35,394 nt of DNA from Deltaproteobacteria bacterium. GTDB taxonomy: Bacteria; Desulfobacterota; Binatia; UTPRO1. The position numbers and the translations under genes were made by a program. The notes under the pieces were generated by a model, which did not search any database, was not told the DNA's origin, and saw nothing but the letters and a program-made list of their open reading frames with translations. The stretch is from NCBI GenBank assembly GCA_005879405.1, contig VBKW01000194.1, positions 1 to 35,394 of the forward strand. Direction: 5' to 3'. Positions within the stretch are counted from its first letter, which is position 1, and each line of letters opens with the position of its first letter. Positions 19,258-29,444 of the stretch are shown here, piece by piece.

Positions 19258-20241
19258 TCAACTGCGCCGCAACACCGGTGCGACGCGCTCCATGAAGCGC
19301 TCGGCTTGCGACGTGCCGCTGCCGACGTCGGCGAGATCCTGGAACCAGAGGATGATCAGCTCGGCGCCGCGGTCGATGAAGAACCGCAGCTCGTCGATCA
19401 CCTTCTCGGTCGTGCCGACGCAGCTGTCGTCGAGAAAGGCGTTGATGCGCTCCGGTTTGTTGGTCGGCCAATAGCGCCGGATGAACGCCTGGCGCTCGCG
19501 GTCGTCGTCGAAGATCGCGCACGTGCGCTCGACGGAGATGCGCAGCGTGCGCGGATCGCGGCCGACGTCGCGGCAGTGGCGATGGAGGATCTCGAGCTTC
19601 TGCTCGAAGATGCCGGGGCCGCGGTTGTGGTTCCAGCCGTCGGCGAGCTCGGCGACCATGCGGAGCGCGACGCGCTCCCCCTGGGCGCCGATCCAGAGCG
19701 GCGGGTGCGGACGCTGGAGCGGCTTCGGCTCGTTCACCGCGTCTTTGACGGCGAAGTACTTGCCCTGGGCGCTGGCGCGCTCCTCGGTCCACATCGCTTT
19801 CAGGATACGCGCGGTGTCCGCCATGCGGTCGAGGCGGCTGCGGATCGTCCCGAAGTCGTAGCCATAGGCGGCGAACTCGTCTTCCTTCCACCCGGCGCCG
19901 AGACCGACGTCGACGCGACCGCCGCTGATCACGTCGACGCAGCTGCTGATCTTCGCGAGGTATCCGGGATTACGGTAGAGCGCGCACGTCACGAGCTGGC
20001 CGAGGCGGATGCGCGACGTCGCCTCCGCGAGCGCCGCCATCGTCGTCCAGCACTCGAACGTCGGCTGGATCTCGGGACGGGGAACGGTGTGGAAGTGATC
20101 GTAGAGCCAGAGCGAGTCGTAGCCGAGACGCTCGAGCTCGAGCGCGACGCCCTTCGTACGCGCCCACTGCGCGGCCGCGCCGTCGACGCCGCGCAGCTCG
20201 AGCCGCCATCCCTGCGGAGCGAAGGTTCCGATCTGCACCAT
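19258..20241 (-). CDS. F420-dependent LLM-class oxidoreductase
   Basis: This is a luciferase-like TIM-barrel protein of 327 aa. Typical stretches are GYDSLWLYDHFH, SRIRLGQLVTCALYRNPGYLAKISSCVDVISGGRVDVGLGAGW and PHPPLWIGAQGERVALRMVAELADGWN. These are hallmarks of the LLM F420-dependent group (HVDVGLGAGW and WIGG-like motifs) rather than FMN luciferases. It would carry out hydride transfer with F420 on an unknown substrate. A GAGGAGG lies 6 nt before the ATG. Upstream on the same strand is the hemerythrin gene (135-nt gap) and downstream the VOC protein. F420 use implies that the host makes F420; its biosynthesis genes are not in the window. Confidence 0.92.
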   Translation of the reverse strand: MVQIGTFAPQGWRLELRGVDGAAAQWARTKGVALELERLGYDSLWLYDHFHTVPRPEIQPTFECWTTMAALAEATSRIRLGQLVTCALYRNPGYLAKISSCVDVISGGRVDVGLGAGWKEDEFAAYGYDFGTIRSRLDRMADTARILKAMWTEERASAQGKYFAVKDAVNEPKPLQRPHPPLWIGAQGERVALRMVAELADGWNHNRGPGIFEQKLEILHRHCRDVGRDPRTLRISVERTCAIFDDDRERQAFIRRYWPTNKPERINAFLDDSCVGTTEKVIDELRFFIDRGAELIILWFQDLADVGSGTSQAERFMERVAPVLRRS

Positions 20242-20376
20242 GGGAGTCCTCCTCGACGATTCCAGGTCGTCGCCGGAGTCCTAGCGCGTCGACGCAGTCG
20301 AGCACCAGTCGCACGGCGCCGGCGCGAGAGGACGCAACGCGCCCATCCCGCGCCGGGTACGACGCGCCTTCGCTGC

Positions 20377-21198
20377 TCAGCGTCTCTTCGACGAGCGCCC
20401 GGAGCCGCGGCGCCGATTGCCACCGCCGGCGGCGGTGCGCTTCTGCCCGCGCGACCGGCGCGGGGCGCCCTTGGTCTCGGCGCTCCGCCCGCTGCGGCGC
20501 TTCTTCGCGCTCGCGGTCGACGGCTTCTGCGCTGCGCGTGCCCCGCCGGCACGCTTCTTGTTGATACCGCGCTGCTTCGCCGACGACTTGCCCGCGGAGC
20601 GCCGCCGACCGCCGCGTGCCGCGCCCTCTTTCTCCGCGGCGCTCTCGTTCCCGAAGATGAGGCCGCTCACGCCGCTCATGATGCGCTTGATCGTGGGCTG
20701 GCCGAGGGCTTCCTTCCGCGCCTGGAGCTGGCTGCCGAGCTCCTGCAGGCGTTTCTGCCCGAGCTGCGCCTCGACCCTGGGGAACATCTCGCCCTCCTCC
20801 TCCTCGATGTGATGCGCGACGTTCTCCTCCAGGACCGTCATCTTGGCGTCGAACTCCTCGTCCTCGGCCGAGAGCGAGCTGAGCTCGCGGAGGAGCGTTT
20901 TCACGACGGCGTGCTCCTCGAGCGACTCGTCGACGAGCTCCTCCGTCCCGCCGACGTCTTCCCGCACCGCCGGGTAGAAGATCTCCTCCTCGATCGTCGA
21001 ATGGGTCTCGAGCTCCCGCTGGATCTCCGAGAAGGTGTTTTGCTTCGTCTCCTGTGCGCCCTCACCCAGCTTCTCGAAGCGCGCAAAGAGCTGCTTCACG
21101 GTCGCGTGATCATTCTTGAGGAGCTGCGTGGCCGTGGTGCCACGCCCATCCGCACGCGACGATTGCCGCGTGCGACTTTCCTTGGTTGATCGTGCCAT
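20377..21198 (-). CDS. Hemerythrin HHE-domain protein with histone-H1-like basic tail
   Basis: The track start at 21396 adds shadow sequence; ATG 21198 follows AAGGAGG and gives 273 aa. Residues 24-160 form a four-helix hemerythrin-like domain with His31 (KNDH), His66...Glu70 (ETHSTIEEE), His96 (LEEH) and His129-His130...Glu134 (VAHHIEEEE), the di-iron ligand pattern of HHE proteins. A short linker with a hydrophobic helix (IKRIMSGVSGLIFG) leads into about 85 residues that are almost entirely Lys, Arg, Ala, Gly and Ser (AKKRRSGRSAETKGAPRRSR, NRRRGSGRSSKRR), like bacterial histone H1/AlgP tails. It probably binds DNA while binding iron, O2 or NO, perhaps guarding the nucleoid against oxidants as Dps does. 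The domain is clear; the role is inference. Confidence 0.86.
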   Translation of the reverse strand: MARSTKESRTRQSSRADGRGTTATQLLKNDHATVKQLFARFEKLGEGAQETKQNTFSEIQRELETHSTIEEEIFYPAVREDVGGTEELVDESLEEHAVVKTLLRELSSLSAEDEEFDAKMTVLEENVAHHIEEEEGEMFPRVEAQLGQKRLQELGSQLQARKEALGQPTIKRIMSGVSGLIFGNESAAEKEGAARGGRRRSAGKSSAKQRGINKKRAGGARAAQKPSTASAKKRRSGRSAETKGAPRRSRGQKRTAAGGGNRRRGSGRSSKRR

Positions 21199-21386
21199 CG
21201 AGTCCTCCTTTGGCGGGTCTGTGCTGACGATCAACCGAAGCGAGCAGCAAGGCGCATACCAGCAGGACCGTCGCGCACTCGGGTGACGACGACGATCGCC
21301 GAAATTTGCCGCCGAGGTGCGCGAAATGGTCGCCTCCGTCACGTCGCGAACTCGAGGCGAATTCGACGTCGCGATGCGCGACGCGA

Positions 21387-21409
21387 CGACGTGCAAGCTT
21401 TACACGTCG
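21387..21409. promoter_or_regulatory. Inverted repeat in the cstA-hemerythrin gap
   Basis: CGACGTG and CACGTCG are perfect 7-bp arms around the 9-nt spacer CAAGCTTTA, in the 276-nt gap between the cstA stop and the hemerythrin start. It could be a weak cstA terminator or an operator for the hemerythrin-LLM-VOC block. The rest of the gap shows nothing I recognise. Confidence 0.3.
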
Positions 21410-21474
21410 CGCGCGAGTAATTCGTGCGCGCCACGCGCATCGGACCGGCTCGGCGTCGGTGCGCGCCTGCGGCG

Positions 21475-23520
<2,046 letters not shown>

Positions 23521-23635
23521 CGCGTCCAATTATGCGAGCCCGCGCGGAGAGTACAGCGCGCGCGAGAGTTGGCAGTGGCTTAGGCCTGCACCCGCGAGTT
23601 TCGGCGACGCGGACGGCATCACATTCACGGCGGCG

Positions 23636-23661
23636 CGTCGCAGAGCCGCGGCTCTGCGACG
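23636..23661. promoter_or_regulatory. Perfect 26-nt palindrome in a divergent intergenic region
   Basis: CGTCGCAGAGCCG followed directly by its reverse complement forms a loop-free perfect palindrome, 49 nt upstream of the methyltransferase start and 115 nt upstream of cstA. With no loop it fits a dimer-binding operator better than an intrinsic terminator, and both flanking genes read away from it. A cruciform or mobile-element scar is an alternative. Confidence 0.5.
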
Positions 23662-23710
23662 GGCACGACGCGATTGCGCGGCCACTGCGCGACTCCTACA
23701 CTCGCGTGCG

Positions 23711-24499
23711 GTGCCCGACGATCTCACCACCTATGCCCGCGTACAGGCGAGCTTCGGCCCGAATGCGGCGCGCTACACGGCAAGCCGCGGGCACGCCGAC
23801 GTCGAGGCGCTGACGCGGCTCGTCGCGCGGCTCGCACCCCGGCCGACCGACGCGGTGCTCGACCTCGGGACCGGCGCCGGGCACACGGCGCTGGCGTTCG
23901 CGCCGCACGTCGCGCGCGTCGCCGCCCTCGACCTCACGCGCTCGATGCTCGACGAGGTGCGACGGAACGCGGCGCTGCGTACGGTCGGCAACGTGACCGT
24001 CGCGCAAGGCGCGGCCGAGGCCCTGCCCTTCGCCGACGCGACCTTCGACGTGGTCGCGTGCCGTCTCACGACGCACCACTTCGCGTCGCTGCCGCACGCC
24101 GTCGGCGAGATCGCCCGCGTGCTGCGTACGGGCGGACGCCTCCTCGTCGCGGACACGATGGTCCCGGAGGACGACGAGATCGACCGCGCCATCAACGAGA
24201 TCGAAACGCTGCGCGATCCCTCGCACGTACGCAATTGGCGGCCGTCGGAGTGGCGACACATGATCGCCGCGGCACGGATGCGCGTCGTCGAGTGCGACCT
24301 CGGCTACTACGACGAGGGCGACGGCATGGATTTCGAGGCCTGGACGGCGCGCATCGGCACGCCGCCCGACGCCGTGCGCGCGCTGCGCGCGCGCTTCGCC
24401 GCCGCGCCGCCGGCGCTCGTCGCGGCGTTGCGGATCGAGCCGCGCGGCGAGAATTTCCGCTTCGCGCTGCCGCGGCTCACGCTGATCGCCGCCAAGTAG
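23711..24499 (+). CDS. Class I SAM-dependent methyltransferase (UbiE/Methyltransf_11 type)
   Basis: GTG 23711 gives 262 aa; the track start at 23411 reads from within cstA and across the palindrome. The Rossmann motif I is VLDLGTGAGHTALAFAPHV, motif II VAALDLTRSMLDEV, motif post-I ALPFADATFDVVACRLTTHHF and motif III ARVLRTGGRLLVADTMVPEDDE, a UbiE/COQ5-like arrangement. The C-terminal third is substrate-specific and unassigned. The next methyltransferase starts with its GTG one base after this stop, so the two are probably made together. Acceptor unknown. Confidence 0.88.
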   Translation: MPDDLTTYARVQASFGPNAARYTASRGHADVEALTRLVARLAPRPTDAVLDLGTGAGHTALAFAPHVARVAALDLTRSMLDEVRRNAALRTVGNVTVAQGAAEALPFADATFDVVACRLTTHHFASLPHAVGEIARVLRTGGRLLVADTMVPEDDEIDRAINEIETLRDPSHVRNWRPSEWRHMIAAARMRVVECDLGYYDEGDGMDFEAWTARIGTPPDAVRALRARFAAAPPALVAALRIEPRGENFRFALPRLTLIAAK

Positions 24500-24500
24500 C

Positions 24501-25247
24501 GTGGCCGACGACGCGAACCGGCCGCGCGCGCGAGGCGCCACCGCGGCCACGCGTGCGTGGGGACCGCCGCGCGGGTTCTTCGACGTGTGGTCGCGCGTCT
24601 ACGATCATCCCGTGCTGCAGTGGATGACGTATCGGCCGGTGCACGACGCGGTCCTACGTGCGTTGCGCCGGCGTCCGCCGCAGTCGGTGCTCGACCTCGG
24701 CTGCGGCACCGGGCAGCTGCTGGCACGCATCGCCGGCGAGCTTCGGCCGCGCCGGCTCGCCGGGTGCGACTATTCGAGCGGCATGCTGACGCACGCCGCG
24801 GAGCGCCTGCGCGACGGCTCCGCGGTGCCGGTGCAGGTCGGCGGTACGTCGACGCCGGCGGCGCACGGCGCAACGCCCGCCGGTCTCGCGCTCGTGCGTG
24901 GCGACGCCCTCCGCTTGCCGTTTGCCAGCGGCGCGTTCGACGCGGTGGTGTCGACGGAGGCGTTTCACTGGTTTCCCGATCAGGACGCCGCGCTCGCCGA
25001 GATCGCGCGCGTCCTGCGACCCGACGGCACGCTCCTCCTCGGCTTCGTGAACCCGCCGCTCGCCGTCATCGGCGACGTTTTCCGGATCGGCTCGCGTCTC
25101 CTCGGCGCGCCGCTCCGTTGGCCGACGCCGGCGGCGCTGCGCCGCCGCGTCGAGGCCGCGGGGTTCGCGGTCACGGGGCAACGTCGCATCTTGCGCGTGC
25201 CCGGATTTCTGCTGCCGCCGGTGCTGACCGAAGCGCGCCGGCTATAA
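24501..25247 (+). CDS. Class I SAM-dependent methyltransferase (Methyltransf_11)
   Basis: GTG 24501 gives 248 aa, separated by one nucleotide from the preceding methyltransferase. Motif I is VLDLGCGTGQLLARIAGEL, with ...GCDYSSGMLTHA for motif II, LPFASGAFDAVVSTEAFHWFPDQ and ARVLRPDGTLLLGFVNPP. The STEAFHWFPDQ segment is common in small-molecule and phospholipid-type methyltransferases. An Ala/Gly-rich insert (GGTSTPAAHGATPAG) sits between motifs II and post-I. Two different methyltransferases in tandem suggest successive methylations in one pathway. It is convergent with the broken MFS gene. Confidence 0.87.
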   Translation: MADDANRPRARGATAATRAWGPPRGFFDVWSRVYDHPVLQWMTYRPVHDAVLRALRRRPPQSVLDLGCGTGQLLARIAGELRPRRLAGCDYSSGMLTHAAERLRDGSAVPVQVGGTSTPAAHGATPAGLALVRGDALRLPFASGAFDAVVSTEAFHWFPDQDAALAEIARVLRPDGTLLLGFVNPPLAVIGDVFRIGSRLLGAPLRWPTPAALRRRVEAAGFAVTGQRRILRVPGFLLPPVLTEARRL

Positions 25248-25278
25248 CGCGGCTGCCGCCGACTGATCCGTGGCGACG

Positions 25279-26527
25279 TTAGACCCCGTCGATCGTCGTC
25301 GACGGATCGATCGCGAGCCATGCGAGCGCGGCGAGCGCATAGCAAGCGGCGACACTCCAGAGCGGCGCCTCCCACGAGTGCCAGCGCTCGAGCGCGAAGC
25401 CGACTACGACCGGGCTGAGCGCCCCGCCGAGGTTGCCGAACGTGTTCATCGCGCCGCTCACCACGCCGGCGTGACAGCCGCCGATCTCGAGGCAGACCGC
25501 CCACGCCGGCGCGACCCCGAGCGCGGCGAGACCCGCGGCGGCGGCGAGGAGGAGCGCCGCCGCGAGCGGCGTGCGGGTGAGGAGGGCGCCGGCGATCGCG
25601 AGCGCCGCGAGCGGCAGACCGACGAGTCCCGGCGTGCGGCGCGCCGCGCGCGTGCCGACGTGCCGCGCGAGCGCGTCGCTCAGCGAGCCGCCGGCGAGCA
25701 CGCCGACGCCGATCGCGACCAGCGGCAACGCCGCCAGCCAGCCGACCTGCGCGAGATCGAAGCCCCGGGCGCGGAGGAGGTACGTCGGCAGCCAGGTGAG
25801 ATAGAAGTACCAGCCGTAGCAGGACCGCGCGCCATGGCAAGTGGCCGCGGGCGCGCGTCTCGGCGCCGCCGGCCGTGATGAGCGCACGCTCGGCGGCGTT
25901 CACCGCCGGGTGCTGGTGCGGTTCGTCGCGAAACCACCGCCACCAGGCGATCGTCCACACGAGCCCGACGCCGCCGAAGAGCGCGAACGTATGGCGCCAC
26001 GTCGTCACGCCGAGCAGCGCGACGACGAGCGGCTGCGTGACGGCGCCGGCGAAGGCGCCGGTCATGATCGCAAGCCCGAACATCCGTCCACGCTCGGCGC
26101 GCGGCAGCCAACGCGCGTAGACGCGCGCCATCGACGGGAACGCCCCGGCTTCGCCGAGACCGAAGAGGAGCCGCACCGCGAGCAGCGACGCGAATCCGGC
26201 GGCCGCGCCGGTCGCGGCGGTCATCAGCGACCACCAGACGACGATGCGAGTGAGCGTCACACGCGCGCCGAACCGATCCGCCATCCATCCGCTCGGCACC
26301 TCGAAGACCGCGTACGCGAACGTGAAGGCGCTGAACACGATCCCGAGCTGCGCGTCCGTCAGCCCGAGCTCCGCCCGCATCGCCGGCGCCGCCGTCGCGA
26401 TGCACACGCGATCGAGATACGCGATCGCGATCAACCCGAGCAAGAACCCAACAACGGTGTGTCGCGCCCGCGTCGGCACGGGAAACGCGCCCGGCGCATC
26501 GGCCGCTCGCGTACGCATCGACGCCAT
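25279..26527 (-). pseudogene. MFS transporter (ACS family, hexuronate/anion type), frameshifted
   Basis: From ATG 26527 (or 26518) the frame encodes a normal MFS N-terminal half: [20 protein letters not shown], the motif A loop [13 protein letters not shown] and [19 protein letters not shown], which is close to the ACS (anion:cation symporter) family. After HLPWRAVL (about 25825) this frame degenerates. The C-terminal half resumes in another frame as [21 protein letters not shown] (about 25821 downward) and runs to TAA at 25279. Relatives have roughly 12-15 extra residues (RSRNVW...MYF type) between the two parts, so a short out-of-frame deletion is likely. The track shows the halves as 24980-26752 and 25279-25887. 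As written, no functional 12-TM protein is made unless frameshifting occurs. Confidence 0.86.
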
Positions 26528-26576
26528 CGCCGCGATTCGACCACCATCGGTCCGAGAACGCAAAACTCGAACGCCG

Positions 26577-26777
26577 GCCGCCGCGCGTCGGAGCGGATGC
26601 AGGCGCGGATCGCCGCCCACCGCGGGGCGCTCGAGCGCTACGAGCAGCTTTGCCGCGAGGTCGGCGCCGAGCCGGCGGACGTCGCCCTCGCCTGGCTCTT
26701 GCAGCGGCCCGGCGTCACCGCGCCGATCATCGGCCCGCGGACGATGGACCAATTGACGACGAGCGTCCGCGCGGCGC
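26577..26777 (+). pseudogene. Aldo/keto reductase C-terminal fragment (gene relic)
   Basis: Within the open frame 25841-26827 (+) a stretch from [20 protein letters not shown] through [20 protein letters not shown] to [23 protein letters not shown] matches the C-terminal part of aldo/keto reductases, including the conserved [15 protein letters not shown] cofactor-binding strand. The N-terminal ~230 residues with the catalytic Tyr are absent, and the last ~20 residues are missing. At about 26777 it runs straight into the 3' end of the oppositely oriented YceK-like gene. It is a truncated relic beside a broken MFS gene. Junctions are approximate. Confidence 0.72.
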
Positions 26778-27071
26778 TCAGAACCAGCCGGCGATCACTT
26801 CGGCCGGCAGGAACGCGAGATCGATGACGATCGCCGGCGGGAAGAGCGGCACTTTGATCGCCGCATCGACGTCCATGTTGCTCACCATCTTCGTCGTTGC
26901 GAAGATGTACTCGTCGTTGTAGCTGCGCGTGCGGCGCTCTTCATAGCGCTCGCTGCGCGTGTCGTATCTGTCGTACGGGTCGTACGCGCGCGCGGCGCGC
27001 GGTCCGAGTACGATCACGGCGGCGAGCACGAGCCCGAGCAGAGCGGCGATTCGTTTACGTCCATCCGGCAT
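26778..27071 (-). CDS. Small exported protein, YceK/YidQ-like
   Basis: AAGGAGG lies 6 nt before ATG 27071. The 97-aa product has a Sec signal peptide ([25 protein letters not shown], cleavage after ARA) and a charged Tyr/Arg repeat stretch ([22 protein letters not shown]). The C-terminal core, [41 protein letters not shown], resembles the YceK/YidQ small-lipoprotein family (..PLFP..VIDL.FLP..VI..). There is no lipobox, so it would be soluble or loosely attached in the periplasm. It follows the O-methyltransferase by 95 nt. Function unknown. Confidence 0.72.
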   Translation of the reverse strand: MPDGRKRIAALLGLVLAAVIVLGPRAARAYDPYDRYDTRSERYEERRTRSYNDEYIFATTKMVSNMDVDAAIKVPLFPPAIVIDLAFLPAEVIAGWF

Positions 27072-27166
27072 GCGGTCCCTCCTTCAGGCGCCGCGACGGC
27101 GGCGCCGATGCGTCACGTACGCAGCAAACACCGGCGGCGCCGATTCGTCGCGTACTCATAGGAGAC

Positions 27167-28195
27167 TCACGACCCCTTCGTCGAGACCACCGCCCGCTGG
27201 AACGACGGCGGGAGCTCGCGGAGCTCGCTCCTCTCGAAGCCGGCGTTGCGAAACATCCGTTCCAGCTCCGCGAACGTGTACGCATCGCCCGCCGGGGTAC
27301 CGACGAGCATCACCAGCGCGAACGAGGCGGCGACGGTCGGCGTCACCCGGCTCTCGTCGGGGATGAACTCGACGGTGACCGCGCGGCCGCCGGGCACGAG
27401 CGCCGCGCGCACGCGGCGGAGAAACGCCTCGCACATCGCGACGTCGAAGTGGTGGAGGAAGTTCGGCAGCAGCACCAGGTCGTAGCCGGCGCCGAGATCG
27501 ACCTCGAACGCGTTGCCCTTGATCGTCCGAAAGCGGTCCTGCACCCCGGCAGCGCGGGCGTTCTCCTCGGCGACGGTGAGGACGTTCGCCCAATCGAGCG
27601 CGACGATCTCCGCCCGCGGATTCGCCTGCGCGAGCGTGATGCCGAACATCCCGTGGCCGGCGGCGACGTCGAGCACCTTCCACGGCGGCGCCTTCGGCAC
27701 CTCGAGTACGTTCGCGACCAAGCGCGCCGCGAACGTCGCCGGCGCCGCCATCGCGCGCGCGAACTCGACCCACATCGGGTTCTCGGCGGCGACGACGCCC
27801 TCGCCCGGGGCGACCGTGCCGCCCTTGCGGACCGCGGCGCCGACGTTCGCGAACGACTCCCACATCATCGACGAGGTGAGAAACGTGGCGGCGCTTCCCA
27901 TGTACGCCGGCGACGAGCGGTCGAGAAACGTTGCGGTCGTCGGCGTGAGCGCGTAGCGCGTCCCCTCCTTCGCGAGAAAGCCGCCGGTGGCGAGAAAATC
28001 GGCGAGGATGCGGACGCCGCGCAGCGAGGCGCCGCAACGACGCGCGAGATCGTCGGCCGTCGCCGCACCGGCGGCGATCGCCGAAAAGAGATCGAGCTCG
28101 ATCGCCGCTTTCAGTGCCCCGGTTCGGTGAAACGCGGTGAAGGCGGCGAAGATCTCCGCCGGGTCCGGCATCGCAGGAATGTCGTGCGCGCTCAT
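27167..28195 (-). CDS. SAM-dependent O-methyltransferase with dimerisation domain
   Basis: The 342-aa protein has the two-part layout of small-molecule O-methyltransferases. Residues 10-100 form a winged-helix dimerisation domain (AAIELDLFSAIAAGAATADDLARRCGASLRGVRILADFLATGGFL), followed by a Rossmann domain (VLDVAAGHGMFGITLAQ, AEIVALDWANVLTVAEENA, YDLVLLPNFLHHFD, RAALVPGGRAVTVEFIPDE). LPNFLHHF is typical of the hydroxyneurosporene/acetylserotonin-like group, which methylates hydroxyl groups of polyketides, carotenoids or phenols. AGGAG precedes the ATG. It sits downstream of the GNAT-like gene by 77 nt and in line with the P450 and flavin-type gene, so a small tailoring pathway is possible. 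Confidence 0.88.
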   Translation of the reverse strand: MSAHDIPAMPDPAEIFAAFTAFHRTGALKAAIELDLFSAIAAGAATADDLARRCGASLRGVRILADFLATGGFLAKEGTRYALTPTTATFLDRSSPAYMGSAATFLTSSMMWESFANVGAAVRKGGTVAPGEGVVAAENPMWVEFARAMAAPATFAARLVANVLEVPKAPPWKVLDVAAGHGMFGITLAQANPRAEIVALDWANVLTVAEENARAAGVQDRFRTIKGNAFEVDLGAGYDLVLLPNFLHHFDVAMCEAFLRRVRAALVPGGRAVTVEFIPDESRVTPTVAASFALVMLVGTPAGDAYTFAELERMFRNAGFERSELRELPPSFQRAVVSTKGS

Positions 28196-28272
28196 GGGAT
28201 CGCTCCTCCGAGGGGATATGCGATGCGGTTATACGTGCATGCGAGGACGCTGACCATGGGGGCCAGGGCGAT

Positions 28273-29346
28273 TCAGGCGAGCGGTCGGCCGTAGGCGACG
28301 TAGTGGGCGCACACGGCGGCGCCGAGCTTCTCGGCGGTGCGCCGCGACGGCCAGTTGTCGTCGAGGACGAGCGTGTAGCTGACGTGCGTCGCGCCCTGCG
28401 CCGCGAGATCGAGGAACGCCCGGCCGGCGAGCGCCAGATTCAGCCCGCGGCCGCGCACGGGCGCGAGGACGCCGATGCCAAGGTTGTTCAGCCGCTCCGC
28501 GGGCGCGACGTCGCGACCCGGCGCCGTGAGCGCCAACGACGCCGTCGTCGGCACGATCCACACGACGCCGACGGCGACACCACGGTCGTACGCGAGTCGT
28601 GAAACGTCCAGCATGCCGGCGGGCGCCAGCACCTCGACGAGCGCCTGCACCTCGGCGTCGCTGAACGGCGTCTGGCCCCAGTGGCGCGCGAAGGCCTCGT
28701 TCCAGACACGCGTGAACTCGGCCACACCGCGCGCGGGCGGCACGTCACGCAGCCGGATGAGCTCGAAGCCCGCCCGCGCGGCGGCATCGACGGCATCCTG
28801 CCAGCGCGCGATCAGCTCCGGGCGCACCTCGATCTTGTAATCGACGAAGCGCCGCTCGGGCGTGAAGCCCGCATCTTCGAAGAACGCGTGGTAATAAGGC
28901 GGGTTCTGACGCAGCCACGACGGCGGCAACACGTCGTACGCATCGGTCGCGAACGGCGACTCGAGCATCGCGAACCCGACGCGTGCCGCCCGCGCGCCTT
29001 CCTCGGCGAGCCATGTCGATGCCGCGGCGAGCAGCGGTCGCGTCGCCGCCGCCGCGTCGGGCAGCGCTTCGAACATGTTCAGGTGACCGAGCGGCTCGCC
29101 CCAGCGCTCCTGATACGCCTCGTCGATGACCGCGAGCACGCGCGCGACGACGCGGCCGTCGCGACGCGCGAGGAACGGCCGGACGCGCCGCCGCTCCGCG
29201 AACGGGCTCTCGCCGGTCAGCAGCGGCAGTTGGAACGAGACGAACGACGGCCACCGCACGCGGCGCTCGGCATACACGTCGTCGAAGAACTCGAGGAACT
29301 CGGTGTACTCGTCGACGTCGGCGGGGCTTTCGATCGTGAGCGCCAC
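28273..29346 (-). CDS. GNAT-fold protein, unknown acceptor
   Basis: GTG 29346 opens a 357-aa protein. The arrangement resembles two tandem GNAT-like domains. The first contains RPFLARRDGRVVARVLAVIDEAYQERWG and the second ends with GIGVLAPVRGRGLNLALAGRAFLDLAAQGATHVSYTLVLDDNWPSRRTAEKLGA, where VRGRGLNLAL is an acetyl-CoA loop (R/QxxGxG/A) and DDNWPSRRTAEKLG is the usual C-terminal GNAT motif. Similar long proteins are often annotated as 'GNAT N-acetyltransferase' or 'hypothetical' in deltaproteobacteria-like genomes. It starts 98 nt downstream of the flavin-type gene on the same strand. Activity is inferred from the fold only. Confidence 0.7.
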   Translation of the reverse strand: MALTIESPADVDEYTEFLEFFDDVYAERRVRWPSFVSFQLPLLTGESPFAERRRVRPFLARRDGRVVARVLAVIDEAYQERWGEPLGHLNMFEALPDAAAATRPLLAAASTWLAEEGARAARVGFAMLESPFATDAYDVLPPSWLRQNPPYYHAFFEDAGFTPERRFVDYKIEVRPELIARWQDAVDAAARAGFELIRLRDVPPARGVAEFTRVWNEAFARHWGQTPFSDAEVQALVEVLAPAGMLDVSRLAYDRGVAVGVVWIVPTTASLALTAPGRDVAPAERLNNLGIGVLAPVRGRGLNLALAGRAFLDLAAQGATHVSYTLVLDDNWPSRRTAEKLGAAVCAHYVAYGRPLA

Positions 29347-29444
29347 GCGCCGCGGCTACCACGCGCCCGGCGGTGCGACAAGTTACGACCGCATGTCGCC
29401 GCTACGCGCGCGGCGGTCGGCACATCGCGCCCGACGTCGCGTCT

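Noticed and set aside
18895-21189. 764-aa plus-strand ORF
   Set aside because: Antisense to the VOC, LLM and hemerythrin genes, all of which have clear motifs and ribosome sites; the composition is shadow-like.
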